Assembly: GCA_026874595.1 (NCBI GenBank)
Contig: CM049309.1
Coordinates: forward strand, 42,921,079-42,985,078
Length of the DNA stretch: 64,000 nucleotides
DNA from: Sipunculus nudus
Taxonomy: Eukaryota > Annelida > Sipuncula > Golfingiida > Sipunculidae
Reading direction: 5' to 3'
A program made the translations under genes and the position numbers. The notes below the pieces were generated by a model. The model made no database searches. It was not told the DNA's origin and worked only from the letters and a program-made list of their open reading frames with translations. The first letter of the stretch is position 1. Each line of letters begins with the position of its first letter. Shown piece after piece: positions 47,919 to 60,501 of this stretch.

Positions 47919-48206
47919 GTTGGGTGCTGGATCATTGACTTGTCTAGGTGCTTGATTATTGACATGTCTTGGTGCTGGATCATTGACATGTCTTGGTGCT
48001 GGATCATTGACATGTCTAGATGCTGGATCATTGACATGTCTTGGTGCTGGATCATTGACATGTCTTGGTGCTGGATCATTGACATGTCTAGGTGCTGGAT
48101 CATTGACATGTCTTGGTGCTGGATCATTGACATGTCTAGGTGCTGGATCATTGACAGGTCTTAGTGCTGAATTATTGACATGTTATGGTGCTAGATCATT
48201 GACATA
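47919..48206 (+). repeat. 24-bp minisatellite, about 12 units
   Basis: Unit TTGACATGTCTTGGTGCTGGATCA with TCTAGG/TCTTGG alternation. Period 24 is a multiple of three, so open frames of 80-98 codons run along both strands. Those frames are repeat artefacts with no start context or flanking exon. Confidence 0.95.
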
Positions 48207-48334
48207 AATATATATAACGAACACACGCACTGATACAATATAAATAACACAAAAGATACAAATAATTCGCAAAAATCAAAGGGAGAACGCCTAAAAATCT
48301 TTAAGCTCAATTCTTCATCGGGGTCTTGAGGGTC

Positions 48335-48715
48335 CAATATGATCGATCACTGTTCATGCGCTGACATATGGTCCGACATGGTCGATAACTGTTCATGCGG
48401 ATCACGGGGAACCGATATGATCGATCACTGCTCTAGTGGGACATGGGGTACCGATATGATCGGTAACTGTTCATGCGGGTCATGGTGTACCGATACGATC
48501 ACTGTTCTTGCGGGTCATGGAGTACCGATATGATCGATCACTATTCATGCGTGACATGGAATACCTGTCTTATCGGTCACTGTTCATGCGTGTCGATCAT
48601 GGGGTACCAGTATTATGGATCACTGTTAATGCGTGGCATTGGATACCAGTATGATAGATGATAGTTAATGTGCGTTACTGGGTACCATAATGATTGATCC
48701 TGCGTGTCCTGGTTA
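48335..48715 (+). repeat. Minisatellite of about 39 bp, nine to ten units
   Basis: Unit resembles GATCGATCACTGTTCATGCG then GGTCATGGGGTACCGATAT. Units diverge steadily towards the right end (TGTTAATGCGTGGCATTGG ... ). Some units are 35-43 bp. Confidence 0.9.
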
Positions 48716-48719
48716 TTAT

Positions 48720-49988
48720 CTGGTATCGGGATACAGTCGATGCGTATCATGTCAAACCATTTTGGTGGGCCACTTTTCACATATAAAAACACCAGAATCT
48801 ACTGGCGTTTGTGGCAAAGGTATTTTGGATTAAACGACTGGAGTCACGAAGTATTTCTTCTGTTTAATCATGATTAAATGACATTTGTCAATATAATCTC
48901 ATGAAAATGAAGTAAGATGATCTTAGATATCTAGACCAGTTTTAAATAATATCTAGTTATCAGATTCGCTGCCGTTTAATTATATGCAAACAACAAAAGG
49001 AAAATTAAAAGCTTTGAGAAAATGAAAACTAGGGGTGAATTTATTAAGAAGCGTCATGGTAAAGGTAATTGTGTGAAGGTGGTATAAAGAGTTGGTTTTC
49101 GGAGTGGTTCATTGTCGACAGACTTTCTATATTAATATTAAATATTGATCAAACCTGAACATTATTAGTCACCCTTCACCGGGACACCCCATACGCAGTG
49201 GCCACGATACATTCGTTCGTACATATTCTGTGAACTCACTGCCTGCAAAGATGCCCTATGTCGCATTCGGCGGTCAGGCCGCTGACAAAGTTTCAAGAAT
49301 GTTCCGATCAATAAGAGAGGGATAATTTGTGTTTTGATTAGAAGAAATTGGGGAAACCCACGCTCTCATTATTGAGTGGGTTTGCGGAATGAGTTGGAAT
49401 GTAACGACTGTGTAAAGAGTGCAACCAGGCACATACTTAAATATCCAAACATTAATTAATTATTATAAAGTATTATAGTTAATATAAAATAGCAATATGA
49501 AACTGACTTCTCCTTAATCAACATTTTAAAAATAATATAGAGGATAATGTTTGAGCACACGGGGTTAACGCGTACCGACCGATGTTTTAACACGTGATTG
49601 TTATGGATGTTATTTCTGCGAATTATTTTTGCAACAGCACCTGTACATGTGAAACTGAAGCCGACATGGGATACGCTGAAATTATGGCAATTATTAATTA
49701 CCATAGGATCTTACTTGTTTATCACCATCTTCTTAAATATGTAAGAGTGAAATTAAATTGCGCAGATATGTTGAAAGATCGATGACACTTTAGTAACTGC
49801 AGTTTTAAAATGTTTTTTTAAAATGAACTCGATTTAAAATAGATGAAGCTGCATTTGCACCCACATATACACGAAGCATCCCGTCCAGCGCAAATCTAAG
49901 GGAAACTTCACATGCAAGTGCAACCAAGAGCTGACGTTCACTGTAATGTGACATTGAGACCAAAAGTGAAGGTGTCATTGAAACTGAA

Positions 49989-50037
<49 letters not shown>

Positions 50038-50580
50038 ATGAAGATTACACAGATAATGGTGTAAAGTTGATTATAGGACAGTACAAATGTATAATAACAA
50101 TTGACTCTCATGCGCAGTAAGTCTGAAATGGCATTTTAGTGAAATCAATCCAGTGTTTAAAAAAGTGCAAGCAAATTCCAAAAATAATAGGCTAGGTCAC
50201 GTCACCAAATGTAAAAAGTTCAGCTTAGTAATATGTCGCTGTTTTCCACTAAATCTGATAAATCCTCTTGGAGCTATCGCTCTAACGAGAAAACATAGCC
50301 CAAAGTCCACAGTGACATGACCTTAAGAGCAAACGTCAAGGTCATAGCTTCATAGCTCCAGAAAAACAATGCGACTCCAGTAAAATAGGAATATAATATG
50401 ATGTGGATAGTTTGCAGCGTGCTTAAGCTTTTCATAGGTGCGGACGCGGATTTGGACGCTCATCCAGAATAAAAAACAAGCTCCCTGTTGGGACACTAAA
50501 TTATGAAGCGAAATATTAATATTTTGTTATTTGGTAATCGAGACCTTAACCACGTTTCTAAAGCTTCCATCATTACATGT
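48720..50580. other. Intergenic DNA with (TA)n at 49992-50035
   Basis: No gene recognised. 50270-50370 carries TGACATGACCTTAAGAGC and CGTCAAGGTCATAGC, a fragment of the TGACCTTGA-bearing repeat class. The microsatellite has about 22 TA units. Confidence 0.55.
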
Positions 50581-50587
50581 TTTGTTC

Positions 50588-51071
50588 CAGTGATATAGAC
50601 TGTATAGTCCGGAATCGAGTCAACTTTGTAGGGACTCGGACTTGAATTCGAGACTCCTGCATGGTCTCTGACTTGTACTCAGACTTTGTGGTAAGGATTC
50701 GATAAATCAGGCAAAGTCCATCTCTAGTCCAATAGAGAAAAAAAAAACACTGTCACATATCATGGACTTGTGCACATGTGCGAACTACAAACAGAACATT
50801 ACAAAATAATAACATTATACAATAATAACACTATAATATACCAGTCTTTAATCAGCATCTAGAGCTATAACTGTAATTAACCATTATAGTTAAAGCATCT
50901 TATAACTATAACTTTCCTTATCAAATTGTTCTTTACGGATATTTGTATTGTACTGGGACTTGGACCAGGGTTCCAAATGGCTCGGGCTCGAAGAAGGTTG
51001 ACATGGACTCGAACCTCAAAGACTCGCACTTTTACTTGGACTGTGATGGTGTGGACTCGACCACATCGCTG
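50588..51071. mobile_element. CTCGGACT-rich repeat element, copy 1
   Basis: Starts CAGTGATATAGACTGTATAG and ends GGACTCGACCACATCGCTG. The two ends are partly inverted (CAGTGRTATAG-like). Subterminal zones are series of GGACTCG(A/G)ACTTG words. The same plan and words occur at 58717-59231. Overlapping open frames here derive from the repeat. Confidence 0.7.
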
Positions 51072-51859
51072 TTTTGTCCTGACGCCCACCCTCACGTCCA
51101 GCCTTTGATGAGGGGGGTGTTTGTGAACGCTTATGGTTACACTCTTTATCGTAATAAAGTGGCAAATATTCCGCACGTCAGAGTGAGATGTAGTTCTAAT
51201 AAGGCACCAGACTCTCGAGGGAACTGACACGATCCCTCGCTGGCAGAGGGGACGTGAGAGTGATTGACAGACCAAACAACCTGGTTAAGATATCAGGAAG
51301 TTCTGCTCAGAAGATATCATCTCTAATACTCCAGAGTTCACTCAGTCCGTTCAAATCCCCAAATGTACATTTAACTATCCTTTTCACTCGTGCCAATCTG
51401 GATTTTCTCATTTAAGGACTGATTCAAAATCTGTATTCTGTAAATCAGAGAACGTTAGTATCAATAAAATAGGTCCTGGTTTATACAAGAAGTCTTGTTA
51501 AATATATATCCGTAATCACTTTTAACACTTTGTAGATTACCAAGAAAACGGACTTCCAGAAAACAATTTTATAACTTTATCTTAGATTTTTTTTCTTCAA
51601 AGGCAACATACACTTTCTTTTGAGGAACTGCCATGTGCATTATAAAACATTTACATAGACACAAATTACATCCTCATACAGCGACCAACTTTCTGTAACT
51701 AAAAAGACATGCTATTGCAACGAATTCATTCAAATTAATTATTTCAAAAGTAGTTTGCTAAATGTGTCTCATATTATCAGGGTGTAATTAATTAACTTCA
51801 CCAGGTATCATTTAAACTCAGATTAAAGTCTAGAAAATAATTTCTAGATTGTCTTGAAA

Positions 51860-52075
51860 ATCGATCGAATTAAGATTTTATCCGTTCTTTTAATGTATTA
51901 TTTCAAGAAACGACAGAATAGATTTTTTTTAGAATCCTATTTTCGAAGCAGATTGTAGATTTTCTCATTCTATGACGGCGGATACTGGTGGAATGACTCA
52001 TACATTATATAACCGCCGCCCGGGGCCAAAGACGGGCTATACTTATTCATCTGACTTATGAAAGCGAGGGCTGTT
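51860..52075 (+). repeat. Diverged local duplicate of 53850-54025
   Basis: Shares 'TTATTTCAAGAAACGACAGAAT', 'GAAGCAGAT', 'GATACTGGTGGAATGACT', 'ATTATATAACCGCCGCCCGG' with 'GGCCAAA', and 'TGACTTATGAAAGCGAG' in order with 53850-54025. Confidence 0.75.
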
Positions 52076-53084
52076 TCCAAATATATGTGACTTCTGCGAG
52101 CTTGCTTTATAGTAAAACGGATGACAATTTCTCTGCTATATATAGGTGTGGCTACTTCGCTTCTCCTGAGCTACAAAATATACAATGGATGGAACAAAAA
52201 TGGATCTAGGAATAAAAGATATGTATATCTAAAAATGAAAACACGATTTCAAATTCTGTCGTTTTTTACTTTAATTTCTCATTGTTTGCTTAAATCTTTG
52301 TTTTTTTTGTGTAATGTGTTTGTTGCGATATTTTTTATTAATATTAGTAATGGAGTTTAAAATGCATGAACAGAAAATCAATAAGCAGGACGAAGGTATT
52401 ATAAATTATTTTTCATTGATCATTCTACACTTCCGTTTATACTTGTTTTTAAACGCTCAAGTTCATAATTGTTGAATTAGTGGTGCGATCTGTTGAACGA
52501 GGATGATAAGAATGATATATATGTAGTCCGTAAAATTTACAGGTGCCCATGGGTTTTTTTATGTAAATTATTAAATGTTCTTGTTTCTGTCTAATATTTG
52601 ACAATGGAATAAAAGGATATGAATACTCAGGCGATATATAATAAAAAATTAAATCCGTTTTTTAAATTCCTATAATAAAAAAAGAGAAATGGAATGAAGT
52701 AATTCTTATTTACTTTCCACTGCTTTTGTCTTTGTATATTTCACCATGCAATTTAACAATATTGGACTTCCTGTATATGTACATTTATCTAAAACGAAGG
52801 AAAACATATTTTCTTTTCGACTCTGGCGATTAATTTATGACGATGGAAAATCTTTTTTTGTACAACTGCGTGCCCGATCCACTAGGAGCTAAAAATAACA
52901 TGTTAGAAGTCGGACGAATAATATTGCCATATCAATTACCATGCTTTGGTTCACTAAAACATTCTTGAAGACGTATGTCAGTATATTAGTCAGATTAGTA
53001 TGACGGTTTATCTAATCGAAGCAGTTTATTCAATAAAAAGGATTTAGATTTTGTTCAGTTTTTAACATTACACTCCCTTACCGG

Positions 53085-53170
53085 GACAGCTCATATGTTT
53101 GGAGCAGAAGGTCCCCCGTTTGAACCCAACCGGTGCCTCAATGGCATAATGGTGAAACCTCGTTATAGAA
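53085..53170 (+). repeat. Weak tRNA-like (SINE head?) sequence
   Basis: GGGACAGCTCATATGTTTGG, AGCAGAAGGTCCCCCGTTTG and AACCC: the last part fits a B box (GTTTGAACC). No clear A box or body. Low confidence. Confidence 0.25.
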
Positions 53171-53518
53171 CCTCAGAGATTCGTTCTAATGTCTTAACGA
53201 CAGGTTATGACTTCTGGATTATTCCTTACCCCGTGCATATAAAACCTGAAACCCAGAAGGCTTAATTATAACATATGCTTATCATATGGATACCTTCATC
53301 CTCATTCAATAGACAGTGGCACCAACAAGCCATGTACCTATCCTTAAAAAAAAAAAAGCTAATAATATTTTGTCGTTACTACTTCAAAATCTAAATTTCC
53401 TACATTTGTAAATCACCTGTCTTGCTGTAGGTATATCGAGGCATTGTTCCTACTCGTTACCGTTGACACTGGATTTGTTGGTATTAAATTGATCACGAGA
53501 AAAACAAGATAACGCGAG

Positions 53519-54230
53519 AATTGGTATAGATTAAAGAACACAGTATTTGTGAAAATAAGTATGGCTCTAACATATAATCAGCAACTGTCAAACATAATTT
53601 GTTATCATATTCATGTGACCCTTGTCCTTGACCCTGTAAATATGTCGAAAAAAAAATTTCTTTATTTCTCGGACATAACACAGATTTATTTTTTTCAAAT
53701 TCACTTTAAGGTGTGAATTGGTCTCCAGTCTGTATTGGTTATGGTATTGATGATGAAATCTTAATTGTAAAAATTTAAGATTTTCCTGTGAATCAAATTA
53801 AGATTGTCTTCGTTATGATAATGTCGTGTCGGGACCGAAAGCTTTCACTTTTTCATCCAACAGATGATTTATTATTTTAAGAAACCATAGAATTGATTTT
53901 TTTCCTGAATAGAACCTCTCATTTTCGGAAGCAGATACTGGTAGAATGACTAATGCAGTATATAATTGCTGCCCGGGGCCAAACAAGTGCTAGACTTATC
54001 CATTTGACTTATGAAAGCGAGTTTTGGCATTGATTAAAGAAGACAATGTTTATAAAATAAGTATGCTTCTAACATCCAAACAGTGACTGTCAAACGTATT
54101 TTGTGATCAGTTCCATTTGATTTGTATCATTGAGTTAAAAAAAGTACTTTCTTTTTCAGACATAACGTTCAAACTCTCTTTAAGGTGTGACCTCTTCTCA
54201 AGCTTTAATTGGTTAAGGTATTTGTTCAAA
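53519..54230 (+). repeat. Diverged tandem duplication, period about 505 bp
   Basis: 53519-53750 ('TTGGTATAGATTAAAGAACA', 'AATAAGTATGGCTCTAACAT', 'AACTGTCAAACATA', 'TTAAGGTGTGAATTGG') recurs as 54024-54230 with the same order of words. 53850-54025 lies between and also matches 51860-52075. Confidence 0.75.
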
Positions 54231-54926
54231 ACAATTAAAAAAAAACATACGTCCAAATTATTTATTAGACTCCTTTATTTCATTTGTTTGCACTTGTTTA
54301 CACTAACGGGCTTATAATAATCAAAAAGACATGTATTGTCAACAGTTATTAAATTTATTAAATTAGAGCGAGTGTGATCTGTGTTGCCTTAGAACTGGGA
54401 ATCGTCCATGCTGATCTCCAATGCCTTATCACCATTTAGACTGGCGCCCTACCTTCTTTCATACCTTGCTATTGGTCCCTCGAAAAACGGATATGTAGAA
54501 GGATATGGAACGAGTCTATTTTAAGTGCGGTCCCCATATTTCGGGTATATTAAGCGAAGACAAGACCAGCAACAAGGTGCCGGGAACGCCAGCCACTCGA
54601 CATTTTATCCATGGGGATGCGAGTACGGCTTGCTGCCCAATCATTCTGAAATGGGCTGCTGTTTAGGCTCCTCTGGGCAATTGAACGAGTTGATATGATT
54701 CGGGAAACTAAGTTAAAAGGCTCAAAACGGGAAGCAGGATTAAGCTATTTGTATTCTGTCCATGGAGGGTTCCTGCTTCTGAGACTTCCCATGGTCCCTT
54801 TTTCCGACACTTTTTTCTATGTGGGTTCTGGCGGCTATAACGATCAGCATTTTAAAGCTGAAGAGACCTGTTAAAAGAAACCTGTAAGCCAACTATTACT
54901 TCATATAAAGAATAATCGTACATCAG

Positions 54927-55146
54927 CAGAAGCGGATCCGGGGGGGGGGGGGGGGTCCAGGGGATCCGGACAACCCCCTCCCCCCTTTCGATCGCCGCAA
55001 CCTTTTTTTAAAGTTTTCACACCAAATTTTACGGCCCGGACCCCTCCCCCTTTTCCAGACCTGGGGACCTTTTTTTTTAGTTTTTTTCATGAGTCCTCCT
55101 GGGTTGGACACCCCCTCCTTTTTCCTAAATCCTGGACCCGCCCCTG
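54927..55146. mobile_element. MITE with CAG(A/G)AGCGG(A/G)TCC(A/G)GG-type termini
   Basis: Left end CAGAAGCGGATCCGG followed by a G run; right end AATCCTGGACCCGCCCCTG. The ends are inverted copies with mismatches. Flanks ATCAG and ATCTG may be a decayed 5-bp duplication. The interior is rich in CCCCCTCC and GGACC. This terminus type is widespread in animal MITEs. Confidence 0.72.
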
Positions 55147-55149
55147 ATC

Positions 55150-58100
55150 TGTGCAATTAATATCAGTATATGATTTAGTCACTTTTTTTCCTGTTTCAAG
55201 ATGAAAATGTTCTCATCCATTTTCTTTTGTTTCTGGGTCTGAAATATTTGTTAGGGTTTCAGTGCAATGGCTGGTACGAAAATTATGCGTAGGACGATTT
55301 TAGTTTATTATAGGGGTGAGCTCAGGTGTTTATTGTATTTGTAACAGGCGGCCTTTTTTCAGAATGCTTCGCGTCCCTGTTTCAGATTGGGGCTTTAATG
55401 GGGTTTCAGATTGGGGTTTCTTGGCATTATACGACGCCTCATCACGAAATGTAACCCTGGAGACGGATTGAAATTAATGCATAATGTTTGTATATCAAAC
55501 ATTATCAAGATGACCATGATGTGTTAATATTTCTCAAGAACATGTAAATCTTGATCTATTAATATCTCTGGTAAATAACCGATTTATACCATATTTGTGA
55601 AAAGGCATAACCCTTTTTCAGTTTAATATTTCAACAGTATACAATGTATAGTGAAAACGTAATTCATAAATAAATGTTGTCTGATAAAGCTTGAAAGTTA
55701 TTTGTTTTTTTTTATGTGAAAATAATATTAGAATCGGTATTTTGCACATTGAAGTAAAACACGTTACTCTCATCGCAAAGAAAAAATTGCTCCCAAAACA
55801 TATATAAGAAATCCCAGGAAAGTACAGCGTGGGAGAACAAAACGGTCGAGGAACTCACACTGTTTGGCCTGCGTGGACGATCTCTGCGTGGCTTGTTTAG
55901 CATACCCAGCCCCGGAGGGACTCGAGCGATACAATCGTAAAGGGCTGTTTCAACAAGGTGTCACGGACTATTTTTGTCACGGTATAAGAACAGACGGGAG
56001 ATGTATACCGCAAAAACTGGTGATTTTTGGAATCATCTAGTCCCTTTGCACGGCTGGTTCTGTCCAGTCTGGACAAAGGCTGCAGTAAATCAGACCAGGA
56101 AAGCCAGTGGGAAATAAGAAAATTCAACCGTAGGTATGATCCCGCGCCCACTTGGTACACTGGTATCAAAGAGCCCACAGATGGAAAACGTGCCGGGCCG
56201 TGGAAAGCGGAGCTAACATCGTTCCAGCGCGTCATGGATCGTCATGCCATCAATCTCCCTTACTCCGGGGCCTCATAAATTCATCCCGGGTTACACCCGT
56301 AAAATTGGCCCGAGGTCCCAGAATGACAGGGTAGAAGGATTGGAGCTACAGATCGAACCCTGGGTGATTTGCTGGGCTTCATTTGCAAAACGGTGTCCGG
56401 TCTTGCCTGGTGAAACAGCGGTTTGTCTTTACGCTCCGCTTTATATGAAGCCAGTTGGACTGAAAGCGAAGGGACCCGTCCAGATTAACTTCATATACCA
56501 AAGGGATGATTTAACGCCTTGTCTTTGTATAAGGTTGAATAATAAAAGTGTTGACTTTTTTCTCAACTGTGCCTCCCGATTGAATTGTTAAACTTACTGA
56601 AAGCAACAGTGCAATTCCGTTCCACTGATCTTATGTGACGAAAGCTCCAGTGAAGAAGCGATTTTTTTTTTATCCAGAAAAAGCACACGATATTTAAGCG
56701 AGACCACACAAAGGTTTTCTCGACCATCATTTTGTCTCTGCTTATTCTTATAATTATATATATATTTTTATATAAAGTATATATTTTACATCATCGATCA
56801 TAAACGATTATGTATGCATATCCAAAGAAATTATATTATCCCGATTAATATTCTTATTTTGTCAGAGATCAGAAAGACAAAAGAGCGAACAGCATAAATA
56901 CTGGACTTTGTGTAACGAACAAGCAACCTGGCCATTACCTAGACCTTTCAGAGTCAAGTTAGACTTAATTTACTCATTCAATATTTAGGATAAAATTCTA
57001 TACAGCATATTGCATGATAATATAGATGATACATAAACTAATCGATTTATAATCGATTATCTCGTATTTAATCTCTCAATCATCGAATATGATTTTACAA
57101 CAGATTCCTCCACTAATACGGCTGTCCTTCCTATTGATTCATGACTAAGACAATCATATATGAAAAGAAAAACGAGAAAGCCTTTTTGACTTCAGATTTT
57201 TAGGCATTTAGGCAGGAAGCCATTAAAGACGTTACTACTCCATTGATTCCTGCTGCAAGTAATCTTTATTTGTTTGAGGATGGACAATGATTATAATTTT
57301 TTATTGAGGAGTCTATAACGGGCGTTTGACATGATTCCTAAAAAAAGACGCATCAAGATTGACAGCTCATTATTTAATTCTAGAAAAAGTTCACATTTGA
57401 TAAAGAAACACAATTAAACGGATTGTAGATATTATTAACAAGATCATACACTTGTTTATCGGATATTGTTTATAATATCTGAGATAACATGCCATGTGGC
57501 TTCCAGTTGTTGGTCATGCCCATCAGGTTTTATCTTACGATGTGTCAAAAGGCGTGGATTATATAATAACTTATCGGAACTAATAACGAGCAATTTTGCA
57601 ATTTGGAAGGAAATTATTACTTTCTTAATGTTATGTGATGACTCTGTTTACTCTTTTTTATGTTTATATTTAGAAAAGCATCAGTTATATGTTTCTCTTT
57701 TATTGCAAACGCTGTATTAAACAATCATTTAAGATTAATTTTTCTTCCATCTCTGTCTGTTGGTCAGTAATAGGTGCTTAATTAGATTTAAAATAACCAT
57801 AAAAAAAGTGGCAATTAGTCCCTCTTGAACTGGAAATATGTTTTGCAGTTTGTGTTATGTTTTGTTAGCATGAACAGCCAGTAAATGGCCCTGGTCACTA
57901 GCAAATATTATGTTAATGTAAAAGAAACAAACTATTCAGAGGGATTCGTTATATTTTCGAGGTAACTTTACCTTTGTGTTATTAATCAAACTTTGGTCCG
58001 TATGGTATGGTATGCGTTCTGTTAGTGCTTTCTAATTCTAACGGTAAATGGTAGTCCCATTGCTGCCATTATAAAGCCGGCCAGCCGACTGTAATTTAAC

Positions 58101-58659
58101 AATAGACCTGGCCGCCCTCGGACAATGATCTCCCTCTGGAAAACCATGCGTGTCAGCGTCAGTTTCGTTTGATTGCCTTCTTCCGTTCAGGGACATATTT
58201 CGGTCACACAGTGTCAATTATGGGATGCGGACAGGTCAAAGGTCAACCGGAAGCGCAGAGAAACTGTGGCCTCTCATGATCAAGGCTTGACGTTTCTTAT
58301 TCCACTTCTCCTTTGATCATGGTTTTTCATCATATTACGTGATATTGTGCTCCTTGACATTTTTCTAGAATCCAGCTCTCATTGTACAACTACAAAAGCT
58401 TGGTATGGCAGGACTACATCTAAATTCTCCTAATACAGCCATTTAGCTGTCAATGTGACAAGCAGTAGCTTGGTCTGTCAGTCTGGCAGCGTTTTTATAT
58501 GGCCGTGATTTCTCACATCGACAGCTTAGTAGCTCTGTTAAGAGAATCCAGCGATGTACTTAGGCTACACGGAAACCTGAAATCGTACCATTTATTTGAT
58601 AAAGAAAATTGTGTCGGTTTGAAGTAATAAATCATTTCCCCATAACATAAAGTTTGACT

Positions 58660-58660
<1 letters not shown>
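55150..58660. other. Intergenic DNA, no gene recognised
   Basis: 55850-56590 is less AT-rich, with overlapping open frames on both strands (longest 115 codons, + strand 56244-56591). None has a recognisable motif, and opposite-strand frames of equal length argue for chance. 56750-57730 is AT-rich without structure. 58020-58340 is described separately. Confidence 0.45.
58020..58340 (+). promoter_or_regulatory. Candidate regulatory patch: DR1 nuclear-receptor site next to an ETS core
   Basis: AGGTCAAAGGTCA at 58233-58245 is a perfect direct repeat with one-base spacing (DR1, the RXR/HNF4/COUP-TF type). CCGGAAGC, an ETS core, starts one base after it. The surrounding 300 bp is of balanced composition and free of repeats. 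Function is inferred only. Confidence 0.35.

Positions 58661-58661
<1 letters not shown>

Positions 58662-58716
<55 letters not shown>
58662..58716. repeat. (AT)n microsatellite
   Basis: About 27 AT units, adjoining the second CTCGGACT-rich element. Confidence 0.97.
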
Positions 58717-58719
<3 letters not shown>

Positions 58720-59231
58720 CATGCATGACTCGAATCCGGACGCTTTTTCGGGCTCGGACGCGAAGGACCTGGACTTCGATTTGTACTCGGACTCGGACGG
58801 CTAGAGAAATCAGACCGAGTCCATCTCGAGTGCAGTAGAAGAAAAGCTCTGTGACATACTATAAAATATTTAAACATATGTGCAAACTATTAATAAGAAA
58901 ATACTATGGACAAAGAAAGACTATATGTATATACATACAAAGCTCAGCTCTGCATCGGGAGCTTAATGTAATTAAAATTACAGTAAAATTACAATAATTA
59001 CAGTAAAAACATTGTGTAAACTAACATAAAAGATATAACTAAAATAACAAATTTCTGTATTTAATTTCTTTTAATAATGAGATTTTATGGGACTGGGACT
59101 TGAACTCGAATCCAGATGACTCGAACTTGAAGATGGTGGACTTTGACTCGAACATCAAGGACTAAGACTCGAATTGAGTGGCCTCGGAGTTGCACTTGGA
59201 CTCGGATGGTGTGAACGGGACTATACCACTG
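58717..59231. mobile_element. CTCGGACT-rich repeat element, copy 2
   Basis: Same design as 50588-51071: GACTCGAATCCGGACGC and GTACTCGGACTCGGACGG on the left, an AT-rich middle, then ACTTGAACTCGAATCCAG ... TTGGACTCGGATGGTGTGAA and GACTATACCACTG on the right. The left terminus merges into the microsatellite. Confidence 0.7.
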
Positions 59232-59340
59232 ATATAATGACATTCTACGTATTCAGACCTTTACAGCTGTAAGCATGTTTTTTATCGCGATGCTTAAAAG
59301 ATCGTTTTTGATAAATGCTTCCTCAATTTAGAATTACGTT

Positions 59341-60315
59341 AATGACTGTTAATGACCATCTTACACAGAAGGGTCTGGAAGAGCTTGCTTCGATAATATC
59401 GGATGATATATCAGACTGGCCCGGTCGTTGGAATGTTAAGATTATATTCCTCCCACTGACAGAGCCATCAAACTTGCTCTAGATGTGCTGCAACGCTTAC
59501 AACATGAACTGCCACCTCGCGGCAAATTATATAACTAAATTACGGCTCTGAGTTTCGTCTAACTGTACATGGAATCACGTTTTATTTTAAGCATTTTAGT
59601 ATTAATAATAAATACCTAAATACTAAAGTCAAGGCGGGACCAATGATTGATGTGTTTATAAACTTAATTAAACATATCACAACGAATCTCTACTGGTTTA
59701 TCACAGTTTTGTTTTCTCATACCGTTTAAGTTCTAGGTTGATTTTTCCCACTCAGACAAATGGCGAATGAATCCTGCAAATTCGGGACCAGGATTTTAAA
59801 GACAATGAATACAGTTTTATTAAGAAAAAAAATATGGCTGATGGTGTTGATTATTAATGATCTTCATCTTTTGCTTTTTTTTAATTATAAAGTTAAGTTT
59901 GTATTACACTTTAAATAAAAGTAAAACATCATTTTAAACCCCATTTACATGCAGACAATTGCTCATGTCTTTTAGAGCACTTTAAAACATGCAATATTGG
60001 ATGTCGAACGTTGAAATGGAAACAAATGGGATAAAAATTAAAATACATTAATATATAAAAAAATTACATAAACTATAGTCATACTATAGGTTAACTAAGC
60101 TTTCTCATCACAGTGTGACAATATTTGTCCTTTTTAAATTTTGCAAAATTCATTGTTTATGTTTAATCCGTTGAGGACGAAAGCAGTCGTCTGTCGCCCA
60201 GAATATATGAATAAATGTGTGATTATTTTATTTTAGCTTCAGACTAGGGTCAGATTATAGAAAAGACACAAAAAAGCAGGCTATCATATTTTTTAAACAC
60301 CATAATAATAATAAT

Positions 60316-60384
<69 letters not shown>

Positions 60385-60501
60385 TTTCTTATGGATTTCA
60401 CCGTAATTTGCGTAATCTCAGTTATAAGTGCGAATGCGAATCGTGTTAAAATTGAAATTAATGATATGACCATAAAACCTTTGAGCCCTCGGGGAATTTA
60501 A
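59341..60501 (+). repeat. 1.16-kb tandem duplication, left copy
   Basis: Begins AATGACTGTTAATGACC and ends CCTCGGGGAATTTAAA. Repeats at 60502-61638 with only a handful of differences outside the (TA)n tract. No gene inside. Confidence 0.97.

Noticed and set aside
47855-48207. Overlapping open frames of 82-98 codons on both strands with repeated MIQHQDMS / WIIDMSWC / GAGSLTCL peptides
   Set aside because: They are translations of a 24-bp minisatellite in several frames; period is a multiple of three, so absence of stops is expected by chance.
50877-51275. 132-codon minus-strand open frame
   Set aside because: Lies in a CTCGGACT-rich dispersed element with overlapping + strand frames; no domain and a repeated base pattern.
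55897-56591. Open frames of 112 and 115 codons on opposite strands
   Set aside because: No recognisable motif, no splice-linked partner exons, and equal-length frames on both strands; kept only as an unexplained less AT-rich patch.
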